A DNA stretch of 21,187 bases, taken from Eggerthella sp. CAG:368. GTDB taxonomy: Bacteria; Actinomycetota; Coriobacteriia; Coriobacteriales; Eggerthellaceae. Under the pieces are notes generated by a model that worked only from the letters and a program-made list of their open reading frames with translations, made no database searches and was not told the origin of the DNA. Each line of letters opens with the position of its first letter. Position 1 is the first letter of the stretch. Below are positions 9,366-15,601 of the stretch, piece after piece. The stretch is taken from the NCBI GenBank assembly GCA_000434775.1, contig FR895488.1:47780-68966 (forward strand), in the 5' to 3' direction. Position numbers and translations under genes: made by a program.

Positions 9366-9803
9366 ATGAAAACATATCTTTCAGACGATCGAACTCCTCC
9401 ATCAAGTCAAATTGGTGCTGCCTTGGATTCTCTTGCTAAGACAATTCATGAACGCAGGAGCGCAGGGGAAGAGAGCTATACCTATCGTCTTCTTACCGGC
9501 GATCTCGATAAACTGCTAAAAAAACTGGTTGAAGAAGCACATGAAACTACGCTTGCGGCAAAAGATATTCAGGCTCTTAGCGGTCGCGACCATACGAGTG
9601 AAGAATACAATGCAAACCTCGACCATTTTCGCTATGAAGCAGGGGACGTTGTATATCATCTTTTGGTTCTCCTTGAGCGTAACGGTATTGATCTGGAAGA
9701 GTTTGCTGCTGAGCTTAATTCTCGTATGACCGAAGAAGAGATTGCGCGTCGTGGTGGCGTCGTGCTCTTAAAGCCTGAGCATGTAAATAGAGGCAATCAC
9801 TAG
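9366..9803 (+). CDS. hisE: Phosphoribosyl-ATP pyrophosphohydrolase (HisE)
   Basis: Small all-helical pyrophosphohydrolase that converts phosphoribosyl-ATP to phosphoribosyl-AMP, second step of histidine synthesis. The HisE pattern is clear: ESYTYRLL (36-43), the metal-binding E56-E57-x-x-E60 and E91-x-x-D94 of the MazG/HisE fold, then VVYHLLVLLERNGIDLEE. Compared with the usual 90-110 residues it has an N-terminal extension and about 14 extra residues (roughly 68-85) between the two metal helices. I choose the ATG at 9366 rather than the overlapping TTG at 9363 because the Shine-Dalgarno aagga (9354-9358) is then 7 nt away. It stands alone here: no other his gene is in the window. A MazG-type nucleotide pyrophosphohydrolase is the alternative, less likely given the SYT and YHLLVLL motifs. 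Confidence 0.82.
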   Translation: MKTYLSDDRTPPSSQIGAALDSLAKTIHERRSAGEESYTYRLLTGDLDKLLKKLVEEAHETTLAAKDIQALSGRDHTSEEYNANLDHFRYEAGDVVYHLLVLLERNGIDLEEFAAELNSRMTEEEIARRGGVVLLKPEHVNRGNH

Positions 9804-9818
9804 CAACAACTCATGCAA

Positions 9819-9858
9819 AAACAACTTGCACATTGTTTATTTGCGCATGAAGCAAATA
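9819..9858 (+). promoter_or_regulatory. Two adjoining inverted repeats upstream of glmM
   Basis: AAACAA (9819-9824) pairs with TTGTTT (9833-9838) across 8 nt, and TATTTGC (9838-9844) pairs with GCAAATA (9852-9858) across 7 nt. They share base 9838, so the two hairpins could form back to back or serve as operators. They lie 20 nt before the glmM start. The region is AT-rich, so chance is possible. No convincing -35/-10 pair was found. Confidence 0.3.
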
Positions 9859-9878
9859 GAAGATAGTGAGGTAAAAGT

Positions 9879-11222
9879 ATGGCAAAGCTTTTTGGCACCG
9901 ACGGAGCGCGCGGTGTTGCAAATGTTGAACTTACGGCAGATATAGCATTCAAACTTGGTCAGGCAGCTGTCGAGTTTCTTGGGAAAACCATTGTTGTTGG
10001 CAAGGACACACGCATTTCAGGTGATATGCTCGAAGCAGCCCTCAATGCGGGAATCATGAGTAAGGGCGGTACGGTTCTTAGCGCAGGGATTATTCCCACT
10101 CCAGGGGTTGCTTTCTTAACTCGTGAGCTCTATGCAGATGGTGGCGTTGTGATTTCTGCCTCTCATAATCCTCCTGAGTACAACGGTATTAAATTCTTCG
10201 ACGGACAAGGATTTAAACTTCCCGATGAAGTGGAAAGCAAGCTTGAAGAGTTTGTATATTCAGGCGGAACCCCTGTTGCAGAGCTTCCTGGTGGAGCTGA
10301 GGTTGGAGTAGCGGTTCCGGTGGAAAATGCCTGTGAGCTGTATATCAATCATGCGATCGATACCGTAAAGTCTGAGGGTATTACTTTTGATGGCCTTACG
10401 ATTGCTCTTGATACGGGTCATGGTGCCGCGTCACTCACAACCGCTTGTGCTCTTGAGGCTTTAGGTGCAAGGGTTGAAGTTATCAATGATGATTTTTCCG
10501 GCACTGATATCAATGTCGAATGTGGTTCAACTCATCTTGAGCCTCTAAAGGAACTTGTTTCTAAAACGGGTGCTCAAATTGGTATTGCTCATGACGGAGA
10601 TGCCGATCGCGTTATGTTTATTGATGAGCTAGGCAATGAGATTGATGGTGATGTTGTAGAGGCGGTTTGTGCGATAGATCTTAAAGAGCGCGGCCTTTTA
10701 TCTGGTAACACCGTTGTTTCTACTGTTATGTGCAACTTGGGATTTACGCAAGCCATGAAACAGGCAGATATTGATGTTATTCAAACGCAAGTTGGTGACC
10801 GCTATGTTTTAGAGCAGCTGCGTAAAGGGAAGTATGTTTTGGGCGGTGAACAAAGTGGCCATATGATCTTTTTGAAGCATAACTCTACGGGTGATGGATT
10901 GGTTACTGCTTGTCAGTTCCTTTCTGCCTGCCTACGAAAGGGTGGCTGTGTTTCAGAGGTTGCTTCGGTGATGAAACGTTTTCCTCAGGAACTTATCAAT
11001 GTAAAGGTTTTTGATAAACATGCGGTTGAGTCCAATGAGGCAGTAGCTGAGGTAATTGCTCAAGAAGCACAGAAGTTAGGAGACTCAGGTCGTATCCTTG
11101 TTCGCCCGAGTGGTACAGAGCCTCTTGTTCGCGTTATGGTTGAAGCAGCAACGCATGAAGAGGCTTTTAGAGTTGCAGAAACAATTGCGCACGTCATCGA
11201 GCAGCAGCTTGGTTCGGAATAG
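9879..11222 (+). CDS. glmM: Phosphoglucosamine mutase
   Basis: Converts glucosamine-6-phosphate to glucosamine-1-phosphate, the substrate of GlmU, whose gene lies about 5.4 kb downstream in this window. Length 447 aa matches the family. It opens with the typical GTDGARG motif (6-12). The phosphoserine loop VISASHNPPEYNG has catalytic S95. The magnesium loop DGDADRV has D239, D241 and D243. The sugar-binding GGEQSGH and the C-terminal phosphate-binding RPSGTEPLVRV are intact. The enzyme is activated by phosphorylation of the loop serine and cycles through glucosamine-1,6-bisphosphate. The ATG follows a Shine-Dalgarno gagg (9868-9871). GlmM is distinguished from PgcA/ManB relatives by the RGVAN and SASHNPPEYNGIKFF context. 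The assignment is very secure. Confidence 0.96.
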   Translation: MAKLFGTDGARGVANVELTADIAFKLGQAAVEFLGKTIVVGKDTRISGDMLEAALNAGIMSKGGTVLSAGIIPTPGVAFLTRELYADGGVVISASHNPPEYNGIKFFDGQGFKLPDEVESKLEEFVYSGGTPVAELPGGAEVGVAVPVENACELYINHAIDTVKSEGITFDGLTIALDTGHGAASLTTACALEALGARVEVINDDFSGTDINVECGSTHLEPLKELVSKTGAQIGIAHDGDADRVMFIDELGNEIDGDVVEAVCAIDLKERGLLSGNTVVSTVMCNLGFTQAMKQADIDVIQTQVGDRYVLEQLRKGKYVLGGEQSGHMIFLKHNSTGDGLVTACQFLSACLRKGGCVSEVASVMKRFPQELINVKVFDKHAVESNEAVAEVIAQEAQKLGDSGRILVRPSGTEPLVRVMVEAATHEEAFRVAETIAHVIEQQLGSE

Positions 11223-11261
11223 CTTTTTTATGGTTGGAATCCTTGCCTGTGCAGGGAGAGT

Positions 11262-11283
11262 GCTAGATGTGATAAGATCTAGC
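11262..11283 (+). promoter_or_regulatory. Candidate promoter/operator of the yebC-family gene
   Basis: A perfect 7-bp inverted repeat GCTAGAT (11262-11268)/ATCTAGC (11277-11283) surrounds the extended -10-like TGATAAGAT (11270-11278). No good -35 is seen at the usual distance. Transcription would start around 11285, leaving a leader of about 30 nt with the Shine-Dalgarno ggaagga before the ATG at 11315. The overlap of a dyad with a -10 element suggests repressor control; this is inference. Confidence 0.35.
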
Positions 11284-11314
11284 GTTGGTATTGTGAAATC
11301 GGAAGGAAGTCTGT

Positions 11315-12112
11315 ATGTCGGGACATTCAAAATGGGCAACAACGAAGCATCGTAAAGCAGCTCAGGACGCAAAACGTTCAGCTCTTTTCTCTAAGCTTTC
11401 GCGTAATATTACGGTAGCTGCTAAAGAGGGCGGCGACCCTAATCCTGACAACAACGCTTCTCTTGCTGCCGCAATCGATAAGGCAAAGAGTTATTCCTTG
11501 CCTAAAGATAAAATTAAAACCGCAATTGATAAAGCATTTGGCTCAGGCAAAGATGCTGCTAATTATGAATCGGTTGTTTATGAGGGTTATGGTCCTTGTG
11601 GCGTGGCAATTTACTGTGAAGCCTTGACCGATAATCGTAATCGTACTGCAGCTGACGTTCGCGCCGCTTTTACGCATCATGGCGGAAATCTGGGTACCTC
11701 TGGCTCTGTTGCCTTTCAGTTTGAACGCAAAGGTCAGATCTTGGTAGAAAAGGTTATCAAGAGCGAAGAGAAAAAGGTTGCCGATAAAGAGAACGCTGTT
11801 GATGAAGATGAATTCATGATGGCAGTTGCTGAAGCAGGCGGAACTGATTATGAAGATGCTGGCGATGAATGGATTGTATATACCAGCCCAGCAGATTTGA
11901 TGGCTGTAAAGAATGCGCTCAATGAAGCAGGCATTATTACTAAGGGTGCAGAGTTCATTATGGAGCCAACCACTCCCGCAACGGTTAGCGTATCTGATGC
12001 CAAAAAGGTTATGCGTTTGATTGATCGCCTTGAAGAGCTCGAAGACTTACAGAACGTTTATCACGCAATGGATATCACTGACGAAATCGCAGAGGCCCTC
12101 GAAGACGAGTAG
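11315..12112 (+). CDS. yebC: YebC/PmpR (TACO1) family protein
   Basis: 265 aa, slightly longer than the usual 240-250. It begins with the family hallmark GHSKWATTKHRKAAQDAKR and contains YEGYGPCGVAIYCEALTDNRNRT and HHGGNLGTSGSVAFQFERKG. An acidic, lysine-rich stretch around residues 148-165 (KSEEKK...AVDEDEF) accounts for the extra length. Members have been described as transcription regulators (PmpR) and as translation factors that help ribosomes through difficult nascent-chain sequences (TACO1/YebC); which applies here cannot be told from sequence. The start is supported by ggaagga (11301-11307) upstream. In many actinobacteria yebC precedes ruvC; here it is followed by a terminator and a septum gene. 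Family assignment is secure. Confidence 0.95.
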   Translation: MSGHSKWATTKHRKAAQDAKRSALFSKLSRNITVAAKEGGDPNPDNNASLAAAIDKAKSYSLPKDKIKTAIDKAFGSGKDAANYESVVYEGYGPCGVAIYCEALTDNRNRTAADVRAAFTHHGGNLGTSGSVAFQFERKGQILVEKVIKSEEKKVADKENAVDEDEFMMAVAEAGGTDYEDAGDEWIVYTSPADLMAVKNALNEAGIITKGAEFIMEPTTPATVSVSDAKKVMRLIDRLEELEDLQNVYHAMDITDEIAEALEDE

Positions 12113-12140
12113 GTATCGTTGTTTTTTCTCTAAAAAATGT

Positions 12141-12170
12141 AAAAAAGGTCGCATTTTGCGGCCTTTTTTT
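12141..12170 (+). terminator. Intrinsic terminator after yebC
   Basis: A 12-bp stem (12141-12152 with 12158-12169, one T-G wobble at 12149/12161) reads AAAAAAGGTCGC and GCGGCCTTTTTT, with a 5-nt loop and seven Ts at 12164-12170. The A tract on the left arm would let it work for the other strand as well, but no minus-strand gene faces it. Confidence 0.9.
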
Positions 12171-12236
12171 CTTCTGAAAAAACTTTATGAAAAGCCCTAA
12201 AACATTGGTTGAGGGACGCAATTTCATCGCATGCTG

Positions 12237-12245
12237 TGTTATCAT
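12237..12245 (+). promoter_or_regulatory. Candidate extended -10 promoter for the divIC-like gene
   Basis: TGTTATCAT (12237-12245) fits an extended -10 (TGnTATAAT, five of six in the hexamer). No clear -35 is present at 16-18 nt; TTGAGG at 12209 is too far. Transcription would start near 12252, giving a leader of about 55 nt. It lies between a terminator and the next gene, where a promoter is required. Confidence 0.42.
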
Positions 12246-12307
12246 GGGTCTACTCTAAGCATTAAACGCACTACTTAATCACACTACGATGCTCAAGGGG
12301 TAATTTG

Positions 12308-13315
12308 GTGTCTGAACAGGCAAATATTCTTTCTTTTGATGAGGTGAAATCCCGCGGGGCTTCACGTCGTCGTGCTGTTCACGCCCAAGGTCAACATGCC
12401 TCATCTCATTCTTCGTTGTATTCACGCAAATCTGCAACAGGCGAGCGTCTTTCTAATCAAGCTTCTTTAAATCGTTCTGGTCGTATTTCTGTTCAGCAAA
12501 ATGGTTATCACAGAAGCAATCAACAAGCACGCCAGATACCGCGTTCGATGCACGCGAATGCTTCTTCACAAAGAAGGTCGTCTACTTCAGTTTCTCCGAG
12601 ACGTTCTGCTCGAGTTTCACAGGACGGCTCTCAGCGTTTTGCTTCTTCAAGAAACTCAAGGAGTTCAAGAGAGGCTTCTAGTGAACCTACCTTTATGCAG
12701 GGTTTAAAGAAACGCGCTCGTTCGGCAAAAGCAGAAAGAGAATTTAACAAAACAATTTCTTCCAAGGAATCGCGAAACGAAGAGTCTACAAGCAGAGCTG
12801 CTCTTTATGAAATGCGTATGGGGAGGACTCAAAAGCGTTCGACGAAAATGCAGAATGATTCTTCTTCTGGTAACTCAAAAAGAGCAAAAAGTGTTTCTTT
12901 GTCTTCGTTGTTTTCTTGGATGAGTTCCACCATTGCTTCTCGTTTTGTGATCGCGGGCTGTTGTGTCTTCTTTACTTTCGTTATGCTTTATCAGCCCTTA
13001 GCTGACTATTACGATGAGTCTAGACAGCTCCAACAGCTTGAGGCTGAGTATTCTGCGCTCGAAGAGCAAAACGCGTCTCTTAAGTCAGAGATTGATTACC
13101 TTAATACGGATGCAGGTTTAGAAGACTATGCTCGATATAAGCTTGGATATATTCGTGCTGACGAACAAACTGCAACCGTTGAAAACATAGAGCCTTCTTC
13201 CAAGGTAAATGACACAAGTGGATCTATTTCCTATTCCATTCCTGCGGGCAGTATCCCCGCTCCTGATACTTGGTATTCGGGGGTTTTAGATTTCGTTTTT
13301 GGGTACGGAAAGTAA
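12308..13315 (+). CDS. DivIC/FtsB-type septum formation initiator with long Ser/Arg-rich N-terminus
   Basis: Single-pass membrane protein of the divisome FtsB/DivIC group. From the GTG at 12308 it has 335 residues. Residues 1-211 form a basic, low-complexity cytoplasmic region rich in Ser, Arg, Gln and Asn. One membrane segment (about 213-230, VIAGCCVFFTFVMLY) is followed by a short coiled coil (about 236-268) and the family motif LEDYARYKLGYIRADE (GYIRADE at 280-286). The tail ends in an aromatic segment, WYSGVLDFVFGYGK. In the family, the coiled coil pairs with FtsL and links to FtsQ/DivIB to activate septal wall synthesis. GTG is preferred over the overlapping TTG at 12305 because aagggg (12295-12300) is 7 nt away. 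The next gene starts 4 nt after the stop. The family call rests on topology and motif; the N-terminus has no assignment. Confidence 0.8.
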   Translation: MSEQANILSFDEVKSRGASRRRAVHAQGQHASSHSSLYSRKSATGERLSNQASLNRSGRISVQQNGYHRSNQQARQIPRSMHANASSQRRSSTSVSPRRSARVSQDGSQRFASSRNSRSSREASSEPTFMQGLKKRARSAKAEREFNKTISSKESRNEESTSRAALYEMRMGRTQKRSTKMQNDSSSGNSKRAKSVSLSSLFSWMSSTIASRFVIAGCCVFFTFVMLYQPLADYYDESRQLQQLEAEYSALEEQNASLKSEIDYLNTDAGLEDYARYKLGYIRADEQTATVENIEPSSKVNDTSGSISYSIPAGSIPAPDTWYSGVLDFVFGYGK

Positions 13316-13319
13316 GCAT

Positions 13320-14279
13320 ATGAAATGTGCAGCTATTGATATTGGGACGGTAACCTGCCGTCTTTTAATTGCTGATGTCGCTGATGGAAAACTCACTGAA
13401 ACAGTGAGACGTTGTGAAATAACCAATCTAGGCGTCGGTGTTGATAAAACATCCCTTCTTCAGAAAGATGCTATTGAACGCGTTGTAAATCAGATAAAGG
13501 AGTATGTTGTCCTCATTGACCAAGAGAGTGCAAAGGCGTCAAATGAGGATTCTTCTACGCGCATGCCTATTATTGCGTTTGCGACAAGTGCTACTCGTGA
13601 TGCTAAAAACTCCTCAGAGCTTATTTCTCGGCTTGAAGAGCTAGGAGTAAAGCTTTCGGTTATTTCAGGCACGAAAGAAGCATCACTTTCCTTTAAGGGG
13701 GCTTCTTCTTGTTTTGATAACGAAGTATTAATGGTAGTAGACATTGGCGGAGGGTCGACAGAGGTAATTTTTGGTTTAGCGGGGAGTGACCCACTCTTTA
13801 GCCATTCGTTTGATATTGGTTGCCGCCGAATTACTGAGCGTTTTCTTCCGTCTGATCCACCCAGTGCAAAAGAACTTGCCTGTGCTGCTGAATATATCGA
13901 AAAGGAAATGACTCCTTATTTTATTGAATGCTTGAAAAAACTTCCGTCTTCCCTTGATAGAGTAGTGGCTGTTGCCGGAACGGCAACGAGTGTTGTTTCT
14001 GTCGATAAAAAAATGGAAGTATACGATTCAGATGTCGTTCATGGGACAGTTGTTTCGCTTGATGTGCTTTTTCGGATTTATCACTTACTTGCTTTAATGC
14101 CGCTTGAACAACGCAAACAGGTTGTTGGCCTTGAACCGCAAAGGGCGAGCGTAATTGTTGCGGGAATGCTTATTCTTGCGGTTGTTCTTAAGCTTGCAAA
14201 AATGAATTCGTTTACGGTGAGCGAATTAGATATTTTGCACGGTATTCTTCTTGAAGAACCCTCTAATTATTTGTTATGA
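13320..14279 (+). CDS. Ppx/GppA family exopolyphosphatase/pppGpp phosphohydrolase
   Basis: 319-residue enzyme of the ASKHA-fold Ppx/GppA family, which removes terminal phosphate from polyphosphate or pppGpp. Visible motifs: phosphate-1 AAIDIGTVTCRLLIADV (4-20), ATSATRDAKNSSEL, ISGTKEASLSFKGA, the nucleotide/phosphate loop VVDIGGGSTE (D141, G143-G145, E148), GCRRITERFLP, VAGTATS, VHG, and LEPQRASVIVAGMLIL. It is the short two-domain form without the HD-type C-terminal domain of E. coli Ppx. The phosphate-1 loop has VTC where most members have NS, so it departs from the consensus. The ATG at 13320 is 4 nt after the septum gene stop, with ggaa (13307-13310) as Shine-Dalgarno, so the two are co-transcribed. 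A Ppx2-like polyphosphatase role is plausible; the exact substrate is open. Confidence 0.88.
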   Translation: MKCAAIDIGTVTCRLLIADVADGKLTETVRRCEITNLGVGVDKTSLLQKDAIERVVNQIKEYVVLIDQESAKASNEDSSTRMPIIAFATSATRDAKNSSELISRLEELGVKLSVISGTKEASLSFKGASSCFDNEVLMVVDIGGGSTEVIFGLAGSDPLFSHSFDIGCRRITERFLPSDPPSAKELACAAEYIEKEMTPYFIECLKKLPSSLDRVVAVAGTATSVVSVDKKMEVYDSDVVHGTVVSLDVLFRIYHLLALMPLEQRKQVVGLEPQRASVIVAGMLILAVVLKLAKMNSFTVSELDILHGILLEEPSNYLL

Positions 14280-14300
14280 TGTCAAAGCTGTATCTAAGAT
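14271..14300 (+). promoter_or_regulatory. Candidate tRNA-Leu promoter overlapping the end of the Ppx/GppA gene
   Basis: TTGTTA (14271-14276) and TAAGAT (14295-14300) are separated by 18 nt. Each matches four of six consensus positions. The predicted start, about 7 nt later, falls one or two bases before the mature tRNA end at 14309. The -35 lies inside the last codons of the upstream gene. Confidence 0.42.
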
Positions 14301-14308
14301 AGCACCAA

Positions 14309-14393
14309 GGGAGCGTGGCGGAATTGGCATACGCAGCGGACTTAAAATCCGCCGCCTTCGGGCTTGAGGGTTCGAGTCCCTCCGCTCCTACCA
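14309..14393 (+). tRNA. tRNA-Leu (anticodon TAA)
   Basis: An 85-nt class II tRNA. Acceptor GGGAGCG (14309-14315) pairs with CGCTCCT; D arm GCG...CGC; anticodon arm GCGGA-CTTAAAA-TCCGC with anticodon TAA at 14343-14345, reading UUA; long variable arm CGCCTTCGGGCTT; T arm GAGGG-TTCGAGT-CCCTC. The discriminator is A and the CCA end is encoded (14391-14393). The long variable arm and A73 fit leucine. The first acceptor pair is a G-T wobble rather than the usual G-C. A T-rich stretch follows but there is no separate hairpin terminator. Confidence 0.97.
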
Positions 14394-14458
14394 GTTCTTT
14401 GTTTTTGTGTTGCATAGTTTTATTTTGAGAAGTATAACTGTGTAGATAGCGATAACGG

Positions 14459-14464
14459 TACAAT
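14459..14464 (+). promoter_or_regulatory. Candidate -10 element for the polyprenyl synthase gene
   Basis: TACAAT matches five of six -10 positions. No good -35 is found at the expected spacing. Transcription would start near 14471, only about 8 nt before the ATG at 14479, and no Shine-Dalgarno precedes that ATG. Confidence 0.33.
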
Positions 14465-14478
14465 CCGAAAGCGAATTT

Positions 14479-15594
14479 ATGACCAGTAGTAATCAGCTTC
14501 CCAATTTCAGTGGTGCTCAAAGTTTGTTCGAAGATTTTCTTGCTCAACAACTTGATACTAACGAAGGGCTTTTAAATCAAGATTCACCTTCGTTGTTTGA
14601 AAAGTATCTCAATGCTTGTGCAGACCGTGCAGGTGAGATAATTAACTCGTTTATTCCTCGAGGTTCTCATCCTGATATGGAAACCTACCTGTATGGTCCT
14701 TTGTTGAAATACAGCAAGAACAGCGGCAAGCGTCATCGTCCCTTAATTTGTGTTGCTGCGTGCAATGCTGTTGGGGGAGAGGAATTTCGTGCATATTCCT
14801 CCGCTGCTGCTATTGAGCATTTTCACACGGCTGCGCTTATTCATGATGATATTGCCGACGAGGCGGAGTTACGTCGCGGCGAACCTTGCATGCATTTAAC
14901 GGAAGGTGAAGGTCTTGCTATCAATGCGGGAGATCTCGCTCTCTCAATTGTTAATGGTATTGTGATGCGAGATCCGAACCTCGATGATTCCATGAAGGTG
15001 CGTGTTGCACTCGAATTGGTTGGTATGGCTCAAAGTACCGTTGAAGGTCAGGCTCTTGATATTGGTTGGGCTCGTGATGGGCGCTACGATATTACCACTG
15101 ACGATTATTTTGCAATGGCAATGCATAAAACCGCCTATTACTCTGGCGCCGTTCCTCTTGTTGTTGGTGCGATGGTTGGCGGTGCAAGTGATGAGGTTAT
15201 TGAGGGTCTTCGTTCGTTTGGTTTAGACACTGGTCTTGCTTTTCAGATTCAAGATGACCTTTTGAATCTCGTTGGCACAAAAGAGGCCAAGGAAAAGGAT
15301 TATCGAAGCGATATTACCGAGGGCAAGCGTACCCTTGTTGCCGTTCATGCGTTGCACAATTCTCCTCAAAACGAACGCCTAATTGAAATTCTCTCTTCAA
15401 AGGAAAAGAATCCAGAAATCCTCGAGGAAGCGGTTCAGATAATGAAAGATGCAGGTAGCATCGATTATGCTCGCTCCTATGCTCAAGATTTGGTTTCTCG
15501 GGCAAAAGAACGTTTAGTGAAGGTTCTCGAGCCTTCAAATGGACGTGCTATCCTTATTTCAATGGCTGATTGGTTTGTCGATCGTTTGAAGTAA
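14479..15594 (+). CDS. Polyprenyl (isoprenyl) diphosphate synthase
   Basis: All-trans prenyltransferase that condenses isopentenyl diphosphate onto an allylic diphosphate. 371 aa, with an N-terminal extension of about 50 residues over the usual length. First Asp-rich motif: LIHDDIADEAELRRG with D123, D124 and D127. The GKRHRP substrate-binding segment precedes it. Second motif: FQIQDDLLNLVG (D259, D260, N263), with Asn where the last Asp is usual. The DYRSDITEGKRT segment is typical. Small residues (Ala) sit four and five positions before the first motif, which in this family favours products of C20 or longer; that is inference. Likely products are a quinone side chain or GGPP-type precursor; the cis-prenyl carrier undecaprenyl-PP is made by an unrelated enzyme. 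The stop overlaps the Shine-Dalgarno of the next gene. Confidence 0.9.
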   Translation: MTSSNQLPNFSGAQSLFEDFLAQQLDTNEGLLNQDSPSLFEKYLNACADRAGEIINSFIPRGSHPDMETYLYGPLLKYSKNSGKRHRPLICVAACNAVGGEEFRAYSSAAAIEHFHTAALIHDDIADEAELRRGEPCMHLTEGEGLAINAGDLALSIVNGIVMRDPNLDDSMKVRVALELVGMAQSTVEGQALDIGWARDGRYDITTDDYFAMAMHKTAYYSGAVPLVVGAMVGGASDEVIEGLRSFGLDTGLAFQIQDDLLNLVGTKEAKEKDYRSDITEGKRTLVAVHALHNSPQNERLIEILSSKEKNPEILEEAVQIMKDAGSIDYARSYAQDLVSRAKERLVKVLEPSNGRAILISMADWFVDRLK

Positions 15595-15601
15595 GAGGAA
15601 T

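Noticed and set aside
11241..11255. CCTGTGCAGG palindrome after glmM as a terminator
   Set aside because: Four-base arms with a 2-nt gap cannot form a stable hairpin and no T tract follows.
14263..14550. Minus-strand 95-codon frame containing GAEGLEPSSPKAADFKSAAYA
   Set aside because: It is the antisense translation of tRNA-Leu. Such tRNA-antisense frames are a known source of false proteins.
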